NCBI GenBank assembly: GCA_010672925.1
Contig: JAAHFP010000005.1
Coordinates: 62,001 to 126,000 of the forward strand
DNA: 64,000 nucleotides
Origin: Symploca sp. SIO1C2
GTDB lineage: Bacteria > Cyanobacteriota > Cyanobacteriia > Cyanobacteriales > Coleofasciculaceae
Direction: 5' to 3'
In this document: piece after piece, positions 35,632 to 44,949 of the stretch
How the letters are laid out: every line of letters starts with the position of its first letter
Numbering within the stretch: position 1 is the first letter of the stretch
Notes under the pieces: model-generated
What the model was told of the DNA's origin: nothing
What the model saw: the letters and a program-made list of their open reading frames with translations, nothing else
The model's database searches: none
Program-made: the position numbers and the translations under genes

Positions 35632-36439
35632 TCCAAGCCTCCTGGAGACTATCATCTTCTGGATTAGCAAAATATAGTTCAGCGAGATTAGCGATCGCAT
35701 CGTGCCAAATTTCTTGTTCCCTATAAACGATGTACTCTTGAGATTGCACCGCCTCTAACTGATTTTCTAGTTGGGAGTTGCTCAGTTGCCGTTGTATCCA
35801 GCCATCTACTACTAAGTCCGGTTCATCGGTTGTATCCGGTTTACAGTCAAGATTTAAGCGCCAACGGTAGTTTGCTTGCGCTTGGAGAGCATACTGCGGT
35901 TGGTTAGGAATGGTCACTTGAATAATTCCCGGCTTTTCCGTTAGCTTAACTCCCGTTTTGTAAATAGTTTTACGTTCTTTGCTATCCAGGAGTAAAAACT
36001 CTATGCTGCTAATATCTTCAGGGGCATAGGGAATATAAAACCAAAAAGTGGGATATTCTGAGAGGGTATAATCACTACCATTGTTGGCAACTAAAGCTGT
36101 TAGAGGCGGTTCCATGGTTTGGCAATTAGCCTCAGGACGTGTTGTTCCTGGCTTAGGATTACCTGTAGGTGTACCGGTATCTGGTGGTGCTGGAGGTTTA
36201 GCCTGTCCGGATAGAAAATGGACTAAAGCCTTGTTTGAGTCGTATAAGGAGGACTTGGGCTGTGAGCTAGAGGTTTTGAAAATCTGACGGTTTATCAGAT
36301 GTGGCGTAAGATCTGAGCTTACCCTAATGTCTGTTCCAAGACTAGTCGAATTAGCTCTAAACAGAGAAGGTTGGGTTGAGGGAAGAAGACCCAACACGAT
36401 AAAATTGGCAACGTACAAAGCCTCAAATTTTATTTTCAT
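35549..36439 (-). CDS. DUF928 domain protein, secreted
   Basis: The 296-residue product has a hydrophobic N-terminal segment (YVANFIVLGLLPSTQP, probably a signal sequence), a Pro-rich linker (PPAPPDTGTPTGNPKPGTT) and the DUF928 core. This core has PPLTALVANNGSDYTLSEYP, FWFYIPY, VTIPNQPQYALQ and YRWRLNLDCK, ending in an Asp/Glu-rich helix with the WHDAIANLAELYFANPEDDSL motif. The function is unknown, but DUF928 genes are regularly found beside CHAT and CHASE2 genes in cyanobacteria, and here the CHAT-CHASE2 gene is 820 bp upstream on the same strand with a toxin-antitoxin pair between. Confidence 0.88.
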   Translation of the reverse strand: MKIKFEALYVANFIVLGLLPSTQPSLFRANSTSLGTDIRVSSDLTPHLINRQIFKTSSSQPKSSLYDSNKALVHFLSGQAKPPAPPDTGTPTGNPKPGTTRPEANCQTMEPPLTALVANNGSDYTLSEYPTFWFYIPYAPEDISSIEFLLLDSKERKTIYKTGVKLTEKPGIIQVTIPNQPQYALQAQANYRWRLNLDCKPDTTDEPDLVVDGWIQRQLSNSQLENQLEAVQSQEYIVYREQEIWHDAIANLAELYFANPEDDSLQEAWTNLLESVGLAGVAQQPFVPSELVLPED

Positions 36440-36496
36440 GATTCTATTCCCGCAACCCCAGCTATAAAATCTACAGTAACTGATCTTGCAGCGGAC

Positions 36497-36943
36497 TCAA
36501 ATGTTCTGCCATAAGTCTGCTGCAATAAACCTTGATAGATGCCCTACATTTGTTGTTGCAATCACCACATCTGAAACACCTAACATCATAGCCTGAGCGA
36601 TCAAAATCATATCACTGTCAATAGTTTTATCTCCTGCTGTTGGCTGTCCCTGCTGTCGAGCTTGTGCCCAAAGTTCAGCCGCTTTACGCATAGAAGCAGT
36701 AGTAATTGGTAGATATTCAAGAAGTTGGGATAAACCATCTAATCGAGTAAGACCTTTCTTTTTATTAGCTCGCAATAATTCACGACGAACTTCGTAATCT
36801 GCGATTTCTGGAATAATTACACGATTTTCTGCTTTGAGATGAGACTGAAGCCATTGATTGCAAGCGACACTTTGGGAAGAAAGCTTGGGATTAGTAATAA
36901 GCCCGATTGGACCTGTATCCAGCAGAATGACCAGATTCACCAT
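36497..36943 (-). CDS. PIN-domain ribonuclease (VapC-like toxin)
   Basis: The 148-residue protein has the PIN nuclease acidic sites: LLDTGPIG near the start, a glutamate in IPEIADYEVRREL, and DSDMILIAQA followed by IATTNVGHL. VapC-type toxins cleave RNA and are held by the product of the gene just upstream. Its ATG overlaps the antitoxin gene by seven bases. All acidic positions are kept, so the toxin may be active. Confidence 0.88.
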   Translation of the reverse strand: MVNLVILLDTGPIGLITNPKLSSQSVACNQWLQSHLKAENRVIIPEIADYEVRRELLRANKKKGLTRLDGLSQLLEYLPITTASMRKAAELWAQARQQGQPTAGDKTIDSDMILIAQAMMLGVSDVVIATTNVGHLSRFIAADLWQNI

Positions 36944-37221
36944 GTAATCCCTTTCATCTCCATCGGGAATAACTTGCGCTCACAACACCGATCATCGTCT
37001 AGCACTTGGAGCAAATACTGACCTGTTTCCTGTTGCTCTTCAACATCCCCATCGTCAATCCATGACTGAAGCAGATTAACGGCTTCAGTTTGTTTTTGCT
37101 TGAGTAAGAGTGAGTTTGTCAAAAGCTGCAAGGTCATAGCTTCAACTGACATTCCTTGCTCCTTAGCTTCTTGTAAAAGGTACTGCTCCAATTCGGGGGA
37201 AAGTTCAAGGCTTAGGGTCAT
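36937..37221 (-). CDS. Antitoxin of VapBC-like pair
   Basis: The 94-residue product begins MTLSLELSPELEQYLLQEAK, a ribbon-helix-helix-like start, and continues with an amphipathic helix and an acidic tail. Position, size and overlap with the PIN toxin gene make it the cognate antitoxin, which normally also represses the operon. It is in the space between CHAT-CHASE2 and DUF928. Confidence 0.78.
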   Translation of the reverse strand: MTLSLELSPELEQYLLQEAKEQGMSVEAMTLQLLTNSLLLKQKQTEAVNLLQSWIDDGDVEEQQETGQYLLQVLDDDRCCERKLFPMEMKGITW

Positions 37222-37262
37222 AGGTCTTTTGAAGTAATTATCTATAATTGTAGCTTACCAAC

Positions 37263-39743
37263 TTAAAATTCATTCTTTATTCTTAATTCTACTATTCCCC
37301 CTGTACCAATTAAGATTAATACCGATGGAACTAGTGGTATCCAACCACCTTTAGTGAAAACAAACCAACAACATCCATATAAAATCAAGACAGAGACGCT
37401 GAATGCTACCCCTTTAGGTAGAGAAGTTGGAAAGTACCAAACAATTACTCCACCGGCTAATGACCAAAACCAGATCCAGAGACAATCTCCCCATTGAGGC
37501 CACCACCATAATAGGGGTCGATTATCTTCAACAGCACTAAGAATCTGACTGACAGCATGGGCATGGATATACAACCCTCGCATTTTGCCATAGGGTGTAC
37601 CGTGATCATCTTGGATACTGGCAGCTGTAATCCCAATAAGAACAACTCGATCCTTAACCCAAGCAGGGTCAAAATTATCGCTATTAGTGAGAACATCTCT
37701 AACGGTGACTTGCTGGGCAATCTGGGGGCTGTTGCGGTAATTGAGTAACAGTTGATTTCCTGCTGCATCTAAGTTTTGATATCCCCCACTATTACTCTGC
37801 AATCGCTTGATCACAGTAGAGTTAAACTTCCAATTTTTGTTTGTTGTTTCTACCGGAATTCCCTTAGCATTGAAGTATCGGTATGCTAAATACCAACTTA
37901 AAGAATAGGGCGTACTACAGTGAGAAGTTTGAGCTATGGCATTGGCAGTACCGGATAAAAGATAGCGACGGATATTGTCATCTTGATAATTGAGGTCACT
38001 ATCATTATACAAGTCCACAAAGCCTAGTTGGTTAGCTGGGATTTGTGGAGGGGGAGCAATACTAGTTTTTATGTTTTTACCTAAGGCGCAGATAGCAATC
38101 AAGTCTTTATTCTGCTTCATATGAGCAACTAATGCTTGATAACCCGGTTCTACAGGTTGCTCTCGAACAATGTCCAAGCCAATAACTGAGGGTTGATACT
38201 GCTGCAATTTGTTCAAAAGCTGAGCTAAAATTTCATCTGGTAACGGATGACCATACCAATCTCCACTGATATCCCTTTCATCTGCACCTATAATTAAAAG
38301 ACGTCGGTCTGCTTCTTCCACTGGTCGTCTTCGCATTAAATGGTCAAATGCTTGTAGTTCCCATGTCTGAATTAACCCTAGCGATCGCACTGCCATCATC
38401 AAGCCTGTGACGATTATACTAGTGAGGAAAACTCTTAACAATTTGGGTCTAAATAAGGGAGAAGATTGAGATTTCCGTGGCTCTAATCGAATCTCTTCTA
38501 TTGGTGTTACAGAGGTGAGGGAAATTTCAGTTGGAATTTCCATTCTCCTCGTCTCCGTGTCTCCGCGTCTCCCCGTCTCCGCGTCTCCGCGTCTCCCCGT
38601 CTCCGCCGGTTGGAACAAATCCTCCCAAGTCGGTGGCACTTCCCCTGGATTCTGACAAATCACCGGTAACCAAGTAGCACCAGGCAACTCTTGAAACTCT
38701 TCTAAACTCTCTTGTGCTCTCCGCACTGCTGTATACAAAGGTTGCCCTTGGGAATATTCACTCAAAAACTCCTTTAAAAACGATTGTGCTACTTGATCTG
38801 GCACTACCTCCTGCATGACAATAACTACTGGTATCTGCAAATTGGCTAGCTTCTGTGCTAATCCCAATCCATCACAGGAGTTAAAGATGGCGATTTTCAA
38901 TCCTTGATTAATTGCTGTTTTTAAAGCGTGCTTAAACTGGTCAATAGTTAAACTCTCCTGGTCATTAAGATAAATCCGACCTGTATCACTCTCCGTCTGA
39001 CTATGACCAGCAAAAAAGAAAATATCCCAGCTATTTTTGTCCCGCAGCTTTCTAATTAGTTCTTGGGCTTGAGGTTGCTCTAAAAATACTGGTTCTGCTC
39101 CTTCCAAATCCCGAATTGCCTCCTGATCCGGTTGCAGATTAAGGTTATTACTATCTCCCAAAACTGCCAAAATACGGACTTGGTTGGGCTGAGGAACTGA
39201 TGTTGGCTGTACTTCTGGTCGTTCAAATTCGGGCAAACTAAAGCTAACACCCACATCAGGGTACTGCTCCAATAAATCCCAGACATGCCAAGGTAACTTC
39301 CAAAGTTGGGTTTCTCCGGCTTGAATTACCAAGCGAATTTCATCATCATGATTAGCAAATTCTCTTCCCAATCTCTCTCTAATCCTTTGCCAATTTTCAT
39401 CAGCCGAGGTTTGTAGCCAAGTTTTCATATTGGCTTCCAAGAGTTGAACCCATTGGCGACAAGCATCCACATCTTCTCTTACAGAACGTTGAACTGTTAG
39501 ACTGGGAGCAATTTGCCAATCATCGTCATTGCTCCGGTTAGATTGCTCATTGCCAGACATAGTTCTAAGACTACGAAAATGAGTTTGCCAAGCAATGTAA
39601 AAACCTTCAACACCTGGGTTCGGGGATAGCTTGCCTTCAATTTCTGCGGAAGGTAAAGCTTGATGATGCCAAACTTGCAGCGAAACATGAAATCCTTGGT
39701 TAAAATCACCAAGTCCAATCTTTAAAATTGCTACCCTACCCAT
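37263..39743 (-). CDS. CHAT-CHASE2 membrane protein
   Basis: The 826-residue protein joins an N-terminal CHAT caspase-like domain (H247 in FFFAGHSQ and C290 in FNSCDGLGLA) to a transmembrane segment (VFLTSIIVTGLMMAV), an extracytoplasmic CHASE2 sensor (about 445-720, LLIIGADERDISGDW, IGLDIVREQP, VVLIGITA) and three C-terminal membrane helices. CHASE2 is a periplasmic ligand-sensing domain usually linked to kinases or cyclases; here it may control an intracellular protease. The stretch at about residues 380-400 (ETGRRGDAETGRRGD) is encoded by a low-complexity CGTCTCCGCGTCTCC tract. It shares its N-terminal region and CHAT domain with the gene at 40557. Confidence 0.92.
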   Translation of the reverse strand: MGRVAILKIGLGDFNQGFHVSLQVWHHQALPSAEIEGKLSPNPGVEGFYIAWQTHFRSLRTMSGNEQSNRSNDDDWQIAPSLTVQRSVREDVDACRQWVQLLEANMKTWLQTSADENWQRIRERLGREFANHDDEIRLVIQAGETQLWKLPWHVWDLLEQYPDVGVSFSLPEFERPEVQPTSVPQPNQVRILAVLGDSNNLNLQPDQEAIRDLEGAEPVFLEQPQAQELIRKLRDKNSWDIFFFAGHSQTESDTGRIYLNDQESLTIDQFKHALKTAINQGLKIAIFNSCDGLGLAQKLANLQIPVVIVMQEVVPDQVAQSFLKEFLSEYSQGQPLYTAVRRAQESLEEFQELPGATWLPVICQNPGEVPPTWEDLFQPAETGRRGDAETGRRGDTETRRMEIPTEISLTSVTPIEEIRLEPRKSQSSPLFRPKLLRVFLTSIIVTGLMMAVRSLGLIQTWELQAFDHLMRRRPVEEADRRLLIIGADERDISGDWYGHPLPDEILAQLLNKLQQYQPSVIGLDIVREQPVEPGYQALVAHMKQNKDLIAICALGKNIKTSIAPPPQIPANQLGFVDLYNDSDLNYQDDNIRRYLLSGTANAIAQTSHCSTPYSLSWYLAYRYFNAKGIPVETTNKNWKFNSTVIKRLQSNSGGYQNLDAAGNQLLLNYRNSPQIAQQVTVRDVLTNSDNFDPAWVKDRVVLIGITAASIQDDHGTPYGKMRGLYIHAHAVSQILSAVEDNRPLLWWWPQWGDCLWIWFWSLAGGVIVWYFPTSLPKGVAFSVSVLILYGCCWFVFTKGGWIPLVPSVLILIGTGGIVELRIKNEF
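38545..38607. repeat. CTCCGCGTCTCCCCGT low-complexity tract inside CHAT-CHASE2 gene
   Basis: The tract is in frame between the CHAT domain and the first membrane segment. Related GACGCGGGGA-type sequence is found in the cheA-like gene at 2100-2130. Confidence 0.75.
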
Positions 39744-39893
39744 GGTTGTTTGTTATAACTATTATTAAATAGTAGCTTTAATGTAGTTTGGGTATAACGC
39801 TGGAGTGAAACCCAAAACTGACCCAATACTGATTGCTTAAGGAGGGGAGAGAAGCTTATTAAGATTTGTTCAGTGGTGGGTTATCTAACTTAG

Positions 39894-40511
39894 CTAGATT
39901 AAACCAAACAGAATCGAGAGAACACCCAAAATGGAATGACTCAAAGTTACACTAGCTAGATTTCTATATCTATCATAATGAATATTCCAAAGAATACCTA
40001 CTAATAATGTGGCAATAACAATGTAAATATCCACGAAAATTATGTGGACAAAGCTGTATAGAGCTGCGGCAATTATTATTCTTGTCCACTTTTTCAAGGC
40101 TAAAACTTCTAGTAAATGAAAAAGATATCCTCTATAAGCAAATTCTTGAAGTGGGCATGATATCAATACATAAAATAAATAAAAATATATAGACAGCTCA
40201 GAGTTGTCAATTCTAGGGTCATTTACTAGTGACAATAGTATCATCGGCAACCCAAGAAGTAAGGTGAGAGGAATAATCGCATATATAGATTTTTCAAAAT
40301 TTTTTCTGGTTATACCTAAGTCAATATTGCTTGTGCCTTGAGATGGTCTGATAAAAAACATTAATAGGCCAATAAAAGTTAGCAAAATAAATCTAACACT
40401 GAATGGAATTAATTTGATAACTATTGCGATTGGAGGAAGTAAGTAGAAGGCAAAGATAAGAAAAATTATTTTTATATCTTGAGTATTAATTTGTGAAAGT
40501 TTTTTGGTCAT
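39894..40511 (-). CDS. CPBP family intramembrane metalloprotease
   Basis: The 205-residue protein is almost entirely membrane helices. The CPBP/Abi motifs are present: QEFAYRGYLF (the EExxxR motif, with Gln in the first position), SFVHIIF and LSHSILG with metal-binding histidines. Members process membrane proteins or prenylated peptides, and some protect against bacteriocins. The Glu to Gln change at motif 1 may weaken activity. It lies between the two CHAT genes on the same strand, so it may be part of the CHAT cluster; AT content is higher than in its neighbours. Confidence 0.85.
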   Translation of the reverse strand: MTKKLSQINTQDIKIIFLIFAFYLLPPIAIVIKLIPFSVRFILLTFIGLLMFFIRPSQGTSNIDLGITRKNFEKSIYAIIPLTLLLGLPMILLSLVNDPRIDNSELSIYFYLFYVLISCPLQEFAYRGYLFHLLEVLALKKWTRIIIAAALYSFVHIIFVDIYIVIATLLVGILWNIHYDRYRNLASVTLSHSILGVLSILFGLI

Positions 40512-40556
40512 TTGAGAAGCTTAAAATTATATAATCAATCTGCTTAGATGAAGGGG

Positions 40557-42746
40557 CTATACCCCTACATTTTTAGAGAAAATATCCGAATAAATTAGAT
40601 AGATAATGACTAAATTAAGAATCGGCCACAGTATCCATGTTGATGGGTTGCTGTTCAGGCCAAATGCAATATTAACCAAGTTAGTATTAACTATTCCAAT
40701 TACAAGAAATCCCAAGATAAGTACAAGAGAAATAAGTCCGGCAAAGAAGCTAGCTTCAAACCTCCAGGATCTATAAATGCTGACTGCCAGTAAACTGAGG
40801 AGAACCGGGTAGGCTATGATATCTAGACTACTCACTGGACTGTTGTTCCCAAAGAGGAGATTTTTGGTGACAAGATTATAATGAACTCGTATGGGAAACC
40901 AGAAAAAAAGAATTAGTTGTGTTGCAATTACATACCGCAGATATTTAGCACTATTATAAACATATTTTGATTGAATTTCACTCCAGAAAATGCCAGTAGC
41001 GATGATAACAGCAATGATATTCAGGAATGTTAAAGCGTAAAATTTTCGACTCTCGGAAAAAGCGCCCTTTCCATGCCATGTTGAGTATGAAAGTCCAAGT
41101 TTCATGAATTCGTAATAGCTGTTTTTTTCATCCTGACTGAGAGACATGTCTACTGTCTGAATTGTCCTAAAATTCTCTAGTGCTCTCTCTAGATCAGATT
41201 TACGAATAATGATTTCACCTTTATCCTCGTCAATCAAATCAGAAGTATCGATAATTTGAGTAGGAGTGTCAGAAATTGCCTCAATCCGGTCTTTATTTAA
41301 GAAAACGACTGATACTGCATCTTCCTTTAATTCAAAAAGCATCATATCATCAGAAGTTAACTCAACACACAGCAATATAATTGACACCCCGAAGGCTACA
41401 GCTGCCTGACTCCAGAGCTTAGGTTTACTTCTGATTTGGCACCATGCTTTATATAAAGTTAAGTAAGCTCCCCAAAGAAAAATCCAAGGATATAAAATTA
41501 CATGAGGATATAGCTGAGCATAGTAAATAAACTTAGATCTTGAACTTGTCTGAATTCCATCGAATTCAAGGTACAAACTGAGAAATAAGCTTATCAAAGA
41601 TACCAAGGTTATTACTGATAACGGTAGCAATAACTTCCATGAATGAGGAGACTCAACAATCAAATCATTCCACTGTGGTAAGCTGACTGCCGGATTACGG
41701 ACGATTGTAGGTAACCAACTGGCACCAGGAAATTCATCTTGAACATCCCATTTGCTCTTCAGGTATTCTCTCCCTCGCCGGACTGATTCAAAAAGAGAGC
41801 TATTGTACGAGAATTCTTTAAGGAATTTCTCCAGAAAGTCTTTGGCAACTTCATCCGGTACTGGTTCTCGCATGACTATACTCTGAGGCAGATTGAGTTC
41901 TGCCAATTGATTCGCTAGCCCTAGTCCATCACAGGAATTAAAAATAGCAATCTGTAAACCATTCTTAATCGCGATAGATAATTCTGCTTTTAGTTGATCA
42001 ATTCCTAGGGGACTTTCTATATGATTGAGGACAACAGAGCCAATCGTGCCGTTTTTCAAGCTCTGGCTATGTCCTGCGAAAAAAAAGATATGCCATCCTT
42101 CAATCGATCGTAAAGCATCTCTGAGGTCTTTGGCTGTAGGCTGCTTGAGAGTTTGGATATATGCCCCGCGTGCCTTTGTCTGCTCCAGTTGCTGGTAGTC
42201 AAAATCAATATCGATTTGTGGATTTATTCCGCCACAGCTTCCCAGTACAGCTAGTATCCTAACTTGTTTTTTTGGCTGAAGATTGCCTCGGCGCTGGAAC
42301 TCTCTTGCTAAGCTTATGGACGTTTCTGCGTAGCGATGATTTTCTCGAAAGACTTCATTCCAGGGTAATAACCGCAGTTTCTTGTCCAATGTTTGGATGT
42401 TAATCTGAACTTCCTCATTACTGGACACATATTGATCTATAAAATTCTGTAGGCGTCTCCAGCCATCCTGAGATTGAAGCCAGATTCTGAAACTCTCTCT
42501 TACTTCCTCGGCAGAGTCTGAACAGCTACTATAGGAGACCTTACCTGGCTTGATCCCTCTATAAGCTCCAACTAATCCTGAGAAGGAACCTTGCCAATTC
42601 TCGATTGCTTGACCAAGAGCTTCAGGGATCTGCGTCAGTGAATCAGCTACTTGTAAGGGGTTACCATGCTCATCAAAGATCAACAGATCAGCATCAAGCT
42701 GATTTGCAATACCTGATTGTCTTAGAATCAATTCGACTCTAGCCAT
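40557..42746 (-). CDS. CHAT-domain membrane protein
   Basis: The 729-residue protein has the same N-terminal region and CHAT domain as the gene at 37263 (H226 in FFFAGHSQ and C272 in FNSCDGLGLA, then PGASWLPTIVRNP). The C-terminal half does not contain CHASE2: after a first helix (LLPLSVITLVSLISLFLSL) there are about seven more hydrophobic helices with a soluble loop near 480-560. I do not recognise that part. It is directly downstream of a DUF1822 gene (97 bp gap) and should be in its operon. Confidence 0.88.
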   Translation of the reverse strand: MARVELILRQSGIANQLDADLLIFDEHGNPLQVADSLTQIPEALGQAIENWQGSFSGLVGAYRGIKPGKVSYSSCSDSAEEVRESFRIWLQSQDGWRRLQNFIDQYVSSNEEVQINIQTLDKKLRLLPWNEVFRENHRYAETSISLAREFQRRGNLQPKKQVRILAVLGSCGGINPQIDIDFDYQQLEQTKARGAYIQTLKQPTAKDLRDALRSIEGWHIFFFAGHSQSLKNGTIGSVVLNHIESPLGIDQLKAELSIAIKNGLQIAIFNSCDGLGLANQLAELNLPQSIVMREPVPDEVAKDFLEKFLKEFSYNSSLFESVRRGREYLKSKWDVQDEFPGASWLPTIVRNPAVSLPQWNDLIVESPHSWKLLLPLSVITLVSLISLFLSLYLEFDGIQTSSRSKFIYYAQLYPHVILYPWIFLWGAYLTLYKAWCQIRSKPKLWSQAAVAFGVSIILLCVELTSDDMMLFELKEDAVSVVFLNKDRIEAISDTPTQIIDTSDLIDEDKGEIIIRKSDLERALENFRTIQTVDMSLSQDEKNSYYEFMKLGLSYSTWHGKGAFSESRKFYALTFLNIIAVIIATGIFWSEIQSKYVYNSAKYLRYVIATQLILFFWFPIRVHYNLVTKNLLFGNNSPVSSLDIIAYPVLLSLLAVSIYRSWRFEASFFAGLISLVLILGFLVIGIVNTNLVNIAFGLNSNPSTWILWPILNLVIIYLIYSDIFSKNVGV

Positions 42747-42843
42747 CGATATAGATATTTAGTGTACCAGAAGTTTGGCAATGCTATGGGAGTCGGATTA
42801 GAGAGACACTGTCAAATTTGAATAATTTAGGTATTCAGCCCCC

Positions 42844-43788
42844 CTAGCTGATAAATTTTTCCGTAACTTTGAGATTTTCTATGATAAATCTAACACTGAA
42901 CAATTCTTCAGTATCGATTTGAAAATTCAACCCCCTGAAATTATCTGCACTGCCCGCCTGAGTTTCCATGATAACACTCTCAGAATCATCGAGCAATTGC
43001 ATTAAAAGCCCCTGGGGCAGGATATTGCCATCAGCAGAGTAAATTTTCAACAGGATATCCAATTCTGTCTCAGTAGCTTGTGTAATTTGTACAAGTAGAG
43101 CTACCTTGTGGTTTCCTATATCCAGCAGCTTAATCCTCTTCTTGCACAGTTGTGACTCAGGTTCTTGTGTTGTGGCTGCACCACGATAGCTAGCAGCTAG
43201 CAACAATTCTGGAGCCTGCCAAAATTCATCGAACTCGTCTCTAAACCATTGCCCAAGCCTAACAAAATTAGTCTCAACCAACTCCACTGACCAAGGGGTT
43301 TGCTCAGTCTCTGCAATATCATCAACGATGACATCAATCAAACCTTCTAGAGAGGGGATCTGTTGGATAGATAGCCTTCCCTCCGATGCTGTCTTACTAA
43401 ACCCCAGCAGCTTAGCCTCATAATTCTCTTCATCAATTTCAACAACAATGTAGCCAATCCGATCCTCCAGGGTTTCCGGTGGCAAATGGCAGATCTCCTC
43501 GCCTTGCAATACTGGGCGACATTCCAGTTTGCCCTTCTCCTGTACTGCCAAATCAGCAACATCCATAAGCGTTCGCATGGCAGTATTCCAACTGTCACTT
43601 GCCGCCAGTTCTGTCTCAACTCCAATGCACTCACAGTAAAACTGTACTGCTTGCACAGCTAATGTGTTCAAATAGACTTGTCTCGCTTTATGAGAAGCTT
43701 TTTGTTGACAACGAAATTCTTCAGCTTGACGAATAAGTTTGGTAGTCAAACTCACTTTGAAAGTTAAAGGTTCTGTCAGAAATGACAT
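42844..43788 (-). CDS. DUF1822 family protein
   Basis: The protein has 314 residues if started at ATG 43788, which has GAGGA at good spacing; ATG 43803 is the alternative. The N-terminal part (ARQVYLNTLAVQAVQFYCECIGVET) and the C-terminal module (IKLLDIGNHKVALLVQI ... FIIENLKVTEKFIS) are typical of DUF1822. The same two landmarks occur in the larger gene at 46913. The function is unknown; the family is almost restricted to cyanobacteria and is found next to sigma-like and CHAT/CHASE2 genes, as here, so it may link the transcription-factor-like protein to the protease. Confidence 0.87.
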   Translation of the reverse strand: MSFLTEPLTFKVSLTTKLIRQAEEFRCQQKASHKARQVYLNTLAVQAVQFYCECIGVETELAASDSWNTAMRTLMDVADLAVQEKGKLECRPVLQGEEICHLPPETLEDRIGYIVVEIDEENYEAKLLGFSKTASEGRLSIQQIPSLEGLIDVIVDDIAETEQTPWSVELVETNFVRLGQWFRDEFDEFWQAPELLLAASYRGAATTQEPESQLCKKRIKLLDIGNHKVALLVQITQATETELDILLKIYSADGNILPQGLLMQLLDDSESVIMETQAGSADNFRGLNFQIDTEELFSVRFIIENLKVTEKFIS

Positions 43789-43838
43789 GTTTTCCTCTAC
43801 CATTTGATAAAGATAAGTAATTATTTAAATATTTGTAA

Positions 43839-44477
43839 TCATTCTCTTAAATATTTTTCAAACAGAAGCTTGAATTTTTGACAACTCCTCCGAAAGAAGC
43901 TATATAAGGTTTGTTCTGGAATATTCCACATATCTGCAAGTTCTCTTTTACCATAACCATCAAGCAGATGTAAAGCGATTGCCTGAAAATTTACTTCTGG
44001 TCGTCCTCTTATAAATTGATTTTTGAAAACATCCTCAAGATCTTCTTCTATCAGCTGTCGCACAGATTCAGATAAGAAAGGTGTTTGTTCAGAAGACAAT
44101 GTATCTAAATCTCTATTAAAATTGCTGCTGCTAGTGCCGGATTGACTTGATAATGAGACTTCTAGTTGCCGTTCTTGTTTAAATTTGTTAATAGCGCCCT
44201 TAAATTCAAGATTCAATTTTTGATTAATCCAGGTCATCATCTTTGCTCTCGTGGGGTCATATCTATCGATACTTCTAAAAACATATGTACGGACTGCCTG
44301 AATAGCTTCATGATAAACCTCTGGAGGATAGTCGTATTTTCCTTGACAATAGAGCTTCCCTGAATTCTCAATAGCTGCAAGTAGACGTGTTACAGCAATA
44401 ATCCTGCGCTTGCTTCCCGGAGAATGCTGTTTGGCTAACTTAGATAGCTGCTTGAGATAGCTGTCCAATTCATCCAT
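43839..44477 (-). CDS. Sigma-70-like regulatory protein
   Basis: The 212-residue protein has a region resembling sigma region 2 (EVYHEAIQAVRTYVFRSIDRY, DPTRAKMMTWINQKL) and a C-terminal helix-turn-helix like region 4 (LDGYGKRELADMWNIPEQTL, YSFFRRSCQKFKLLF). It may be a divergent sigma factor for the genes downstream on the same strand (DUF1822 and CHAT genes), which begin 51 bp after its stop. A larger sigma-like gene precedes the other DUF1822 gene at 48501. The promoter is not evident. Confidence 0.78.
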   Translation of the reverse strand: MDELDSYLKQLSKLAKQHSPGSKRRIIAVTRLLAAIENSGKLYCQGKYDYPPEVYHEAIQAVRTYVFRSIDRYDPTRAKMMTWINQKLNLEFKGAINKFKQERQLEVSLSSQSGTSSSNFNRDLDTLSSEQTPFLSESVRQLIEEDLEDVFKNQFIRGRPEVNFQAIALHLLDGYGKRELADMWNIPEQTLYSFFRRSCQKFKLLFEKYLRE

Positions 44478-44949
44478 ATAATCATCTTTCCTTTACTACA
44501 CATGAGAGCAGTTTCACTAAGACCACTTGGTTCCCAAGATATCCTATGTGATATTAAATCCGCTCGGTTAAGTACTCTTTATCTTCAAAAAGAAGGGAGC
44601 AGGGGAGAAAACCCTGGAATGATTATAAAGGGGCAGTTACACCGAATTTAGTATGATCTGAGCTTTGATTTCCTCCGCTCTGTTATTTAATTGATGTCTA
44701 CTTACCTCAACGGATATTAGAAACCAGAATTATGCAAGACATATTTTGACTACCTAGTGGATATAGATCGATCGTATCCAAGGCAAGCTGCTAAGCACAC
44801 TTGACAAGCGCGATGATGCCAATGAAAAAATTTTTTCTATTTTTGCTCTCGACTTGCATAATTTCCCACTAGAAGCTCCGTTGATATAGGTATAGCATCC
44901 CATGGGATGACTACAGTCTACTCATTTATTGTCTATAAGGATTTTCAAC
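44478..44949. other. Divergent spacer with element remnants
   Basis: There is no gene. ATATTAAATCCGCTCGG (44551-44567) and CACCGAATTTAGTAT (44640-44654) look like degraded ends of the TAYCAARTYCGG element. A perfect 11-bp inverted pair AATTATGCAAG / CTTGCATAATT lies at 44728-44738 and 44853-44863, a possible regulator site upstream of the gene at 44950. Confidence 0.5.

Noticed and set aside
36081-36287. 68-codon plus-strand frame opposite DUF928
   Set aside because: A shadow of the Pro/Thr-rich linker of the DUF928 gene.
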